DNA of 64,000 bases from Codonopsis lanceolata (taxonomy: Eukaryota > Streptophyta > Magnoliopsida > Asterales > Campanulaceae): the NCBI GenBank assembly GCA_013146195.2, contig CM028377.1:108478094-108542093 (forward strand). The letters run 5' to 3'. Position 1 is the first letter of the stretch, and each line of letters begins with the position of its first letter. Shown one piece after another: positions 21,701 through 30,584 of the stretch. The notes beneath the pieces were generated by a model. That model did no database searches and was not told the DNA's origin. It was given only the letters and a program-made list of their open reading frames with translations. The translations under genes were made by a program, and so were the position numbers.

Positions 21701-22358
21701 GTTGTGCGACCACGTGCGAGGGCGGAAAGCTAGTGGTAATTCAACAATTCCCAAAGGAATTTCGGCCTTTCATATTGGGCACAGCGAATATCATTGGTGA
21801 CGGTCATTGCGGTTTTCATGCGTAGGCGGGTTTATGTATAGAAATGAAGAGTCATGGAGCGGGGTTCGAGCGGACTTGTCGATGGAGTTGATGTCAACCC
21901 GGGAATTATACACACGTATCTTAATTGAGCGTAATCGTGTGACTAAAGTGAGCAGCGAGTCTACAATATAACGACATTAGTGCTCCCAAGGCATATTGGT
22001 TTGATGCAAATGATATGAGACATTTGGTGGCATCATATTACAACATTGCTTTCATGGTATTAGATAGAAAACACTGCTTCACTTACTTACCATTGAGGAC
22101 CGCACCCCCAAATGATCCACATATTATTTGTATCGGAAGAGTAAATGGTGATCACTTTATTCAGGTTTGATCACTTTCGATTGCTTTACTTCACTTATTT
22201 ACAATTGGTTGACATATTATTTGGTTTAAATTATTTATTGACAACATCTCAATTTATTTGTAGGTTTTTTTACGTGATGATTACCCTTTAGCATCTGTGC
22301 CATGGATCTGGGACCAGAATTGCTCGTCGTCCGCTAATGTGGAAATTACTATATATTA
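21701..22358 (+). pseudogene. OTU-type cysteine protease region of MULE-2
   Basis: After a TTTCAATAG acceptor the frame reads FRPFILGTANIIGDGHCGFH: GDGHC is the catalytic Asp-Gly-x-Cys block of OTU (otubain-like) deubiquitinases. It continues with NEESWSGVRADLSMELM in another frame, then YNDISAPKAYWFDANDMRHL, VLDRKHCFTYLPL and IGRVNGDHFIQ, where the GDH holds the expected catalytic His before an intron (from about 22167). The last exon (22262-22358) reads VFLRDDYPLASVPWIWDQN. A TAG stop after the catalytic Cys and frameshifts break it. OTU regions are known at the 3' side of some plant MULE transposases, probably as part of the same or an adjacent transcript. The 166-base gap to the PMD side and beyond shows no frame. 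Confidence 0.75.
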
Positions 22359-22929
22359 ATCGACAACTTTCGTATAATGAATCAGAGGCTCGACTAGAGT
22401 TGTTGGTAGTAGTTCTGATAGTATACATTTGAAGTAGTTCTGATTGTATTATATTAAAAACATGTATTTGAACGTGTCATTTAAATTATGTATGATATTC
22501 GTCATTTGCTAATGCTTCTTTTATGTTGCTATGAAATGTCATATGTTATACAAAGTCTGCAATAAGAAAATAACATGAAAACCAAGCCACACAAAAAACA
22601 AAGTCTGCTATACAAAGTTTGCTAAAAATTTCATTACCACAAAAATACTAAAAGCGTTTTACAATTCATAACATTAAAAAAACATAAACATAGTCCACAT
22701 CACTATTGCCTCCTATGAAGCGGCCCCGTGTCATCATTTGGGCCAGATTGATAAGCGTGTGCACTCTATCAAGCAATGAGCCCAAGTCCACATATGGTAT
22801 AGATTGGTCACCGGATCTCGGTATGGGTGGGATCAATCATAGTCCTCACAACTCCCAATATCCGTCATACGAGTAAATTTGCAGAGACATCGATCGTAGT
22901 GGTGTTAACGTATCGGATCGTCTACCATG
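22359..22929. other. MULE-2 spacer between OTU and PMD regions
   Basis: AT-rich to 22700, then mixed sequence that may be the 3' end of the PMD gene on the - strand. No frame I can assign. Confidence 0.45.
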
Positions 22930-24245
22930 AGGCTGCGACTACATGTGAACGCTCCGATCTACGGTCTAAATAACCGTGATCACAATCCCAAGCACGTAGG
23001 CACGCCCGCCGAGCCGTTCTTCGATAGGAGATGGCTATTCGACGTCAACCGATACCCGCAAAACCTAGCCCGCAGATGCAAGGCCTTCGAAGTTATCTCG
23101 AGGGCCGCGATTGAGAATGTCCGCCTCGAATCGTTTGCACATGCCCGAAGCTGTTGAAGGACTGCATGCGGATGGTATGGCTCGACAACATAGCCCATCC
23201 GTATGCATCCTAGATGCGTGGCTTGTCGATGCCATGGAAAGGTCCACGACCTTCTTGTCGTAAGGAAGCCGGTCAACCTAAAACAATAGACCAACAAAAA
23301 GTCAAAAACTTTCAATACGAAACCTAATATTAAAAAGTTGTTGAAATTGATAGAAAAATACGTATACTCACGTCACGGCTCGTAATCTATCTAAGCGCTC
23401 ACGTGATGCTAATAAGCGATCGGCCAAGCGTCGTCCCTGATTCCATTGCGGGATCCACCTACGTGCAAGCGGGTATCTAGACTTGTAATCAACATTATGT
23501 GGAGGCCTTAGATATGGAAACCGCAAGTAGATCCATGCCTAAAAGCAATAAAACATACATTTTTAAAGATTCAAGTATCAAATAAAACATTTTAACTTTA
23601 ATAGTAAATACACAACATAAAACTATAGAATAATTATAATTATTACCTCAAGTAATGCCATGGAACCAGCTATACGCCGTGTTATACCTAGATGCTTGTC
23701 CTAGTTGTCTATATAAATATCTGAAGGGTGGCGGTTCAGCATAAGTATCTAGATTTTGAAGATCCTCAAGCCACTCTAAGTATGCAATAGGTACACGGGT
23801 CCCGCTCTTATCAGCAAATATCGTGCAACCCAAGATCAATAAGAAGTATGCCCTCACAGCACAACCCACCCTAAACTCATCCTCAGACGTGACATCATCA
23901 TTAAACCTCACACGTAGCCACTCGATGTCACGAAGCCCCCTCTTATTTCCCATGCCCTAAAAACCTCCTCAAGTGACACTCCCAACATCTCACTCACATA
24001 TGAGGCATCAACATCCCTAACACAAGATAATGGATCACCCACAATAGGAAGACCGAGCAGACAAAACACATCGTCTAAATTAATGGTCATCTCCCCGAAA
24101 GGCATATGGAAAGTGTTAGTCTCTGGATGCCATCGTTCCTGGCAGCGAAACTAAGACCTTATTCACATCGGCATAACATACATGCCTTAGTCTACTAAGC
24201 GCACCGCCACGACCATACCCGAAATACCCTCGAATCTTCGCCATT
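22930..24245 (-). pseudogene. PMD-2: plant mobile domain gene inside MULE-2
   Basis: On the - strand the first exon (24245 to 23647) contains the PMD signature ERWHPETNTFHMPFGEMTIN then DDVFCLLGLPIVGDP, followed by RGLRDIEWLRVRF, YFLLILGCTIFADKSGTRVP and FRYLYRQLGQASRYNTA. Exon 2 (23538-23372) has clean splice sites and reads AWIYLRFPYLRPPHNVDYKS then RRWIPQWNQGRRLADR. Exon 3 begins at 23277 (VDRLPYDKKVVD) and decays toward 22930. Frameshifts occur before ERWHPE, at FRAW/RGLRD, and before the exon 1 donor. The closest known proteins are MAIN/MAIL1-type nuclear PMD proteins. It is in the opposite orientation to the transposase, with both PMD and transposase enclosed by the element's ends. It is clearly different in sequence from PMD-1. 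Confidence 0.78.
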
Positions 24246-24329
24246 AAGAATGACCCAATTAATTAAGCAATTGTGATTGTGGCATTTTAGAATACCACGC
24301 TCTTCTTTACCCAAATATATGCAGCACAT

Positions 24330-24720
24330 GTGACTCATATGAAGTCATCAACGATGTATCGCGTGGACCACTGTGAAATCCGAGCTCAATCTGAGGCTCA
24401 TAAGTCGCCGAAACTACCCCTCGCTCGCCGAAATGGCTCCCCGATCTCGAAAGTCTCTGGGCTGAACCGCTTTGCATTGCTCAAGCGAAAATGGTCTCGA
24501 TCTGCGAAAATGCTCATGCTCATGCTCAAAAATGCGCCCTGCCCATGCCATGCTCAAAAGTTTGCCCAATCGAGGCTCAAAGTGCGCCTGCCCCATCGAG
24601 GATCAAAGTGCCGCCCATGCTCATGCTCAAAAGTGCGCCTCTGCCCATGCCCGTCGTGTTGTTGTTGGCGTGCTTGTTCCATTTCTTTCTAGCGGATCTT
24701 TGTTACCTTTTCCTTGTATA
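24330..24720 (+). repeat. GC-rich CATGCTCAAAAGTGCGCC repeats
   Basis: Imperfect units built on GCTCATGCTCAAAAGTGCGCC and CCCATGCC, with TCGAGGCTCAAAGTGCGCC variants, in an otherwise AT-rich element. Three overlapping open frames (60-120 codons) come from the lack of stops in this base composition and resemble no protein I know. Confidence 0.6.
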
Positions 24721-24835
24721 AACGTTTCTAAAATTTTTTTCACTGTAAACACCAAATAAAATATATCATAATTAGGTTATAGTTCCAATAAAACAAAATC
24801 AAAGTCGAAAAGTGTTGATCATAGGCTAAGCTATT

Positions 24836-25087
24836 TGAGATGAGCAGATCATAGTTTCGGCCAGTTGAGATGAAACCTGGGCCATTTTTGAGATGGCAGA
24901 ATGCATACATTCTGGTTATCTTGAGATGAACAGCACATGCGTTCGACCAGTGAGATGAACATGCACATGGCGTTCGGCCGAGCTTAGTTGAACAGATTAG
25001 GCAACGTTCGGCCGATCTAAGATGAAACGCCTTAAAGTTCTTTAGGTCGAACACCATAAAGGGTGTTCATCTAACCAGGTTCGAACG
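24836..25087 (-). repeat. Right subterminal repeat array of MULE-2
   Basis: Units such as GCGTTCGGCCGAGCTTAGTT then GAACA, ACGTTCGGCCGATCTAAGAT then GAA, and GTTCGACCAGTGAGATGAACA, which are the reverse complement of the left array theme (TTCATCTCAG-CTGGCCGAAC). The innermost-to-outermost order and the opposite orientation mirror the left array, so the two arrays face each other across the element. Confidence 0.78.
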
Positions 25088-25581
25088 GAGCCCTATATTC
25101 GAGTTTTCAAATTTTTTTTTTTATTTTTTAACAAATGCAATCCAAAAATCATTAATGAAAAAAACCTACATTGTTATTGACACTTAAATTGGACCTATAC
25201 CTAGTATTCAAGTGTAGGAGGAGAATGAAAATTCATACCTATGCTTGAAAACATTGTAGTATGTTGCTTGAACACTTAATGAAAGAGAGAATGTTGCTTG
25301 AACTCTTGTTATGCTTAAACTCTTGCTGTATGTTGCTTGATTCAGGAATGAGAGTGCACAAGCAGTTGCTCACATGAAGAGGAAAAAGACGAGCTTTTCT
25401 TTGTTTTGCGTCTGGAGAGCGTACAACCCGTTGTAAAATGGGAGGGGTGGTAGTTTTGTAAATTGGTTGGTTATAATAGGTAAGTTAGTAATTAATTGGG
25501 TTGGTGGTTATTAATTGTTTTTGAATAGAAAAGGGTAAAATGGGTATTTAGAAGGGGTGTTTAGATAAATATGATAAATTA
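25088..25581. other. MULE-2 right terminal region
   Basis: Contains a T-rich stretch, a short duplication of TGAACTCTTG-type sequence around 25240-25340, and no coding frame; leads into the right terminal repeat. Confidence 0.5.
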
Positions 25582-25627
25582 ATGGAGTGTAGTGATAGTT
25601 TTTTGGGGTGTGAATATCCCCCCACCC
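25582..25627 (-). repeat. Right terminal inverted repeat of MULE-2
   Basis: GTGTAGTGATAGTTTTTTGG followed by GGTGTGAATATCCCCCCACC, the inverted counterpart of 17286-17331. Confidence 0.8.
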
Positions 25628-25642
25628 ATTTTTATGATTAGA

Positions 25643-25676
25643 CTAGTTATTTAGCCCGTGCTATGCACGGGTATAA
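25643..25676 (-). mobile_element. Helitron 3' terminus
   Basis: Read on the - strand the end is CCCGTGCATAGCACGGG then CTAAATAACTAG, followed by T. This is the Helitron 3' layout: a GC-rich hairpin (stem CCCGTGC/GCACGGG, loop ATA) about 10 bases before a CTAG end that inserts before T. The element body would lie to the right. Its 5' TC end was not found before the SYP81 region. Confidence 0.75.
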
Positions 25677-27749
25677 TGTGGGATATATATATTTATGTAA
25701 TAATAATATAAATTTTAGACATTATAATTAGATTGTTAATCTCTTCTATTGTTATAATTTTTTTTATATTGTTACTAATATTAAACGATTTTTTTACCTA
25801 AATACTTTTAAAATTAATATAAGTTTCTAGCTAACGTGAGATACATATTTTGTATTAATAATAATAATTTTTTTTTTATCTAAAGACTTTTGAAATTAAC
25901 ATTTAACTTGATAATAATATTAGAAGTCATCTTGTTAAAAACTTTTAAAATCATAATTCATTTTTAAACAATGTGAGATACATATTTTATATTTTTATTG
26001 GTAATGAAAGTTTAAGTCTTTTATCTAAAGACTTTAAAACCAACACCACATTCTAACCATGTGGCATAGATATTTTCTATTAGTAATAATAGTAGTGGAT
26101 AAAAGAATTTTTAAACAATATTCATTTCTAAACAATGTGGATACATATTTTCTATTGGTAATAACAAAAAATGTCTTTATCTAATGACTTTTATAACCAA
26201 TACTCATTTCTAAATAATATGAGATATATTTCTTTGTAACCAATGTGAGATACATCATCTAAAAACTTTTTAAACCAATATCACTTTATAACCAATGTGA
26301 AATATTTCTCTTCTATTGCTAATAATTGTAGACTTTTAAAATCAATATCACTCTCTAACCAATGTGTAATACATATCCTCATTTGGTAATAATAGAAAAA
26401 GTCTTTTATTTTAAAAATTTTATAACCAACATCTCTTCCTAAATAATGTGGGATACATCTCTTCTATTACATTGACGATAAAAGTAAAAGTCTTTTATCT
26501 AAAGACTTTTAAAACTAACATCATTTTTTAGCAAATGTAAGATATCTCTTCTATTAGTAATAATAGTAAAAGTTTTTTTTTATCTAAAATTAAAATCAAC
26601 ATCACTTTCTAACCAATGTGAGATATACATATTCTATTGATAATAATGGTAGAAGTCTTCTATTTAAAGACTTTAAAAACAAACATTACCCTCTACCAAA
26701 TGTATGATACATCTATTCTATTGGTAATAATAGTATTTTTAAAACCAACATTAATTTATAGCCAATGTGTGATACATCTTTTCTACTGATAATAATAGTA
26801 GAATACTTTGTAACCAATGTGAAATACTTGCATCCATGTGGACGCTTTAAAAACGTTTGGTTTTCAAGTGACTTTGAAAATCAACATCACTTTCCAACCA
26901 ATGTATGATGCATTTCTTCTATTGATACTTAATAATAGAATTTTTAAAACCAACATCAATTTCTAACCAATGTGGGATACATGTCTTCTATTGTTGAAAA
27001 AATAGTGTTTTTAGTGAAAGAAATTGTGCAACTTGAGGTACGAAATTCTTTACGTGTCATTTGTTTGTTAACGAATGTAATTGTGCAAATTTGTTCTACT
27101 CGGTGAGAGCATCAAAATGATATATTTATTTGCCCAAATAGAGTTTTTGGTAATAAGATATCAAGACTTAAAGTATAATACTTATTAAAATAATTAGTGT
27201 TTTTAGTGAGAGAAATTATGCAACTTGAGGCACGAATTTCTTTACGTGTCATTTGTTTATTGGCGAATGTAATTGCGCAAATGTATTCTACTCGGTGAGA
27301 GCATCGAAATCATATATTTATTTGTCCAAATCAAGTTTTGGATGAATAAGATATCAAGAGTTAAAGTATAATACTTATTAAAAATTAATGTTTTTAGTGA
27401 AAGAAATTATGCAACTTGAGGCACAAATTTCTTTACGTGCCATTTGTTTGTTGACAAAATTAATTGTGCAAATGTGTTCTACTCGTCAAGAACATCGAAA
27501 TGATATATTTATTTGTTCAAATCAAGTTTTGGATGAATAAAATATCAAAGCTTAAAGTATGATGTTATAAATGAGTCATTAGAAGGAATATGTAACCTTG
27601 AAGAGTTTTATCCCACATTGGTTAGAAGTAATGTTAGTTGTAATTTTTTTAAATATAAGTCTTCTACTATTGACAATAGAAGAAGTTATATATACTAATA
27701 CTAATACCCATTATCATTATGATTATTATTAGTTAATGGTTAGAAAACC

Positions 27750-27764
<15 letters not shown>
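25677..27764. repeat. Degenerate repeat block 1 (90-bp and 185-bp units)
   Basis: From 25680 to about 27000 are a dozen or more units of 80-95 bp on the theme ACTTTAAAACCAACATCACT, then TTCTAACCAATGTGAGATAC, then TCTTCTATTGGTAATAATAG. From about 27000 to 27560 come three copies of a 185-bp unit that starts GTTTTTAGTGAAAGAAATTG and includes TTCTTTACGTGTCATTTG. At the right end TTATCCCACATTGGTTAGAA is an inverted copy of the short-unit core. No coding sequence. Probably the body of a non-autonomous element, perhaps of the Helitron ending at 25643. Confidence 0.75.

Positions 27765-27817
<53 letters not shown>
27765..27817. repeat. (TA)n microsatellite
   Basis: About 52 bp of TA after a 15-bp A run. 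Confidence 0.97.
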
Positions 27818-27818
<1 letters not shown>

Positions 27819-28265
27819 TATATTGCTAATAATAGTAAGTCTTTTATATAATCTAAAATAATTAAAAATCAACATCATTTTTTAACCAATGTGAGATATA
27901 CATTTTCTATTGGTAATAATGGTAGAAGTTTTTTAACAAAAAACTTTAAAAATCAACATCACTTTATAACAAATGTATGATACATCTTTTCAATTAGTAA
28001 TTAATAATAATATTTTTAATACAAACATCAATTTCTAACCAATGTGTGATACATCTCTTCTATTGGTAATAATAGTAGAATATTTTGTAACCATGTGAGA
28101 TACATCTCTTGTAAAAGTGAAAGTTTTTAGTCTTTTAAAGACTTTAAAATCTAACATTTTCTTTTTAAACAATGTGTTATAGTATAAAATAATTTAAACT
28201 CAACATCATTTTCTAGCCAATGTGAGATATACATCTTCTATTGGTAATAATTGTAAAAATATTTT

Positions 28266-28268
<3 letters not shown>
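27818..28268. repeat. Degenerate 90-bp units, block 2
   Basis: Four or five more units of the AACCAATGTGAGATACAT / CTATTGGTAATAATAG family between two TA tracts. Confidence 0.75.

Positions 28269-28317
<49 letters not shown>
28269..28317. repeat. (TA)n microsatellite
   Basis: About 49 bp of perfect TA, three bases from the left end of the inverted-repeat element. Confidence 0.97.
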
Positions 28318-28320
<3 letters not shown>

Positions 28321-29400
28321 GGTGAGCACTATGGTTGTGCCACCTCACCACCTTTGGATAAATCTTCATTCTAAAGCATCCATGTGGAAGCTTTAAAAAC
28401 TTTTGGTTTTCTAGTGACTTTGAAAATCAACATCACTTTCCAACCAATGTATGATGCATGATGCATTTCTTCTATTGGTACTTAATAATAGAATTTTTAA
28501 AACCAACATCAATTTCTAACCAATGTGTGATACATCTCTTCTATTGTTGAAAAATTAGTGTTTTTTGTGAAAGAAATTGTGTAACTTGAGGCACAAATTT
28601 CTTTACGTATAGTTGTTTGTTAACGAAGATAATTTCGCAAATGTATTCTACTCGGTGAGAGAATCAAAATGATATATTTATTTGTCCAAATTGAGTTTTT
28701 GATAATAAGATATCAAGACTTAAAGTATAATACTTGTTAAAAAAATTAGTGTTTTTAGTGATAGAAATTGTGCAACTTGAGGCACAAATTTCTTTACGTG
28801 TCATTTGTTTGTTGGTAAATGTAATTGTGCAAATGTGTTCTAATTGGTGAGAGCATCGAAATGATATATTTATTTGTCAAAATTGAGTTTTGGATGAATA
28901 AGATATCAAGAGTTAAAGTATAATACTTATTAAAAAATTAGTGTTTTTAGTAAAAGAAATTGTGCAATTTGAGACACAAATTTCTTTATGTATCATTTGT
29001 TTCTTGACAAAAGTAATTGTGTAAATGTGTTATACTCGGCAAGAACATCGAAATGATATATTTATTTGTCCAAATCAAGTTTTGGATGAATAAGATATCA
29101 AAGTTTAAAGTATGATGTTAAAAATGAGTCATTAGAAGTAATATCTAACCTTGAAGAGTTTTATCCCACATTGGTTAGAAGTAATGTTAGTTGTAAAAGT
29201 TTTTAAATATAAGTCTTCTACTATTGATAATAGAAGAAGTTATATATACTAATACTAATACCCCTTATCATATTGATTGTTATTAGGTATTATTATTAGC
29301 TAATGGCTAGAAAACCAAATGTTTTTAAAACTTCCACATGCATGATTTAGAATGAAGATTTATCTAAAGGTGGTGAGGTAAGACAACCATAATCCTCACC
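28321..29400. mobile_element. 1080-bp element with 94-bp terminal inverted repeats
   Basis: The left end (28321-28414) starts GGTGAGCACTATGGTTGTGC and ends TTTTGGTTTTCTAG. The right end (29307-29400), reverse-complemented, starts GGTGAGGATTATGGTTGTCT and ends CATTTGGTTTTCTAG. They match over about 94 bp with roughly a dozen mismatches. The interior repeats block 1: AACCAATGTATGATGCAT and three 185-bp units (about 28552, 28736 and 28931). TA tracts lie outside both ends. No coding sequence and no clear target duplication. Long inverted ends suggest a MULE-like or fold-back element; class uncertain. Confidence 0.75.
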
Positions 29401-29403
29401 AAC

Positions 29404-29410
<7 letters not shown>

Positions 29411-29475
<65 letters not shown>
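29411..29475. repeat. (TA)n microsatellite
   Basis: About 65 bp of TA between the inverted-repeat element and the SYP81 upstream region. Confidence 0.97.
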
Positions 29476-29478
<3 letters not shown>

Positions 29479-30584
29479 GACCGAAGGATTCATTTTACAT
29501 CAGCTATATTGCAATACTGTCTATGTAAAACTCGAGAAACGTTCGGGGAAAGCTACCATCCACACAACGATTGGAATTGCATCGGTCATTCTCCGACATA
29601 GAGGTAGTTTTTGAAAAACTTTTACTTTACTTTGAACTGTAACCTCAGCAATTAGGGTTTATTTAAATCCAATCAGTTCAGTGACATGAAAATCACATCT
29701 AAACTGAATCCGAAATCCCGTGTTGTAGTTTTATATCTATTGATTTCAAATCCTTCAAACCAAATGCATTTTAGGGTTTTATTCCTGCTTCCCTTAAATG
29801 TTTGTATAGTTAAGTATTTACACGAGTCAATTCTCTAGTTTGTAAATATGCTGGGATTAAAAGACATCACCGCATTCTACTATGCAGCTGAAATGAGTTC
29901 ACCGAAATACAATGCGTTTGGTTAGATGTCTATAATAATTTTTGCTTTTTTTATGCTTGAATTCCTCTTTTCTTTTCCTTTTCTTTTTTGTTTTGTTTTG
30001 ATTTTGAATATAGTTTACTTACCTAATCTCCTTCGTAATGTGTCAAAATGGGATTATATGACTTGCATTTAATTTAGACGTGTTCTGCTGCAGAAAGGAG
30101 GTTTTACCTGTGCCATACAGCCATAGTAATCACATTCTTGCCCGAGTCAATATATGATTGCTGCTAGCAGCTTTTTGGTTGATACAGCTAACATTCTCTA
30201 GAAGGTTTCACACCAACCCCCCCTCTTTTCTCTTGGTTGCCTCTTCTTTACTTTTATTTTCCCCTTAGTGTGTTAAAATGTGAATTTTGGGCTTGCATTT
30301 TCTTTCGAAGATTGTTCCACCATCCGCAGCAAAAGGGAATCTGCAGCTGTGGCATACTAAGTAGTTACTGGATCAGTGATTTAATTAATAGTTGATGCTT
30401 GCTGGAAGCTTTTTCGACTCCTCTTGGTCGCTTATATAAATAGGTTGGTAGTTTAAGGCTTTTCATGTTATGCCTTAGTTTTACAAGGCTCTCTGTTGCT
30501 CCGAATACTCCTTAGTTGTGCTTTTTTTTCTTTCCTGAAAAAATAAAAACCTAACTGATGATATTTCCTGTGGTATGATAAGTT
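29476..30584 (+). promoter_or_regulatory. SYP81: SYP81 upstream region and possible 5' leader
   Basis: Probable promoter and leader of SYP81. A possible untranslated exon lies around 29500-29603, ending GACATAGAG before GTAGTTTTTG, with T-rich intron-like sequence after it and a weak GATAAG acceptor directly before the start codon; this is inference only. Unless spliced away, ATGATAAGTTATGTCTAA at 30575 forms a five-codon upstream frame that overlaps the main ATG. The region also holds a diverged tandem duplication (see separate entry). No TATA box is convincing. Confidence 0.45.
30040..30420 (+). repeat. Diverged tandem duplication upstream of SYP81
   Basis: Segment 30040-30190 is repeated at 30270-30420, an offset of about 230 bp. 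Shared pieces are GTGT-AAAATG, GACTTGCATTT/GGCTTGCATTT, CTGCAGAAAGGAGG/CGCAGCAAAAGGGA, CTGTG-CATAC and TGATTGCTGCTAGCAGCTTT/TGATGCTTGCTGGAAGCTTT. Confidence 0.65.

Larger units (their letters stand above)
17286..25627 (+). mobile_element. MULE-2: 8.3 kb Mutator-like element carrying OTU and PMD genes
   Basis: Bounded by terminal inverted repeats: the left end reads GGGGTGGGGATATTCACACC then CCAAAAACCTATCTCTACACC; the reverse complement of the right end reads GGGTGGGGGGATATTCACAC then CCCAAAAAACTATCACTACAC. Between them, in order: a 76-bp duplicated block (17462-17593), left subterminal repeats, a transposase on +, an OTU-like protease region on +, a PMD gene on -, a GC-rich repeat, and right subterminal repeats in the opposite orientation. 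A clear 9-bp target duplication was not found. A 1.3 kb solo LTR sits in the transposase. All three coding parts carry stops, so this copy is dead unless helped in trans. Confidence 0.8.

Noticed and set aside
24330..24759. Three overlapping frames of 76-120 codons rich in Cys, Ala and Pro
   Set aside because: All derive from a CATGCTCAAAAGTGCGCC repeat read in three frames; no protein family pattern.
17286..25627. 9-bp target duplication at MULE-2 ends
   Set aside because: Flanks are T-rich on the left and ATTTTTATG on the right; several offsets were compared and none gives a convincing 9-bp match.
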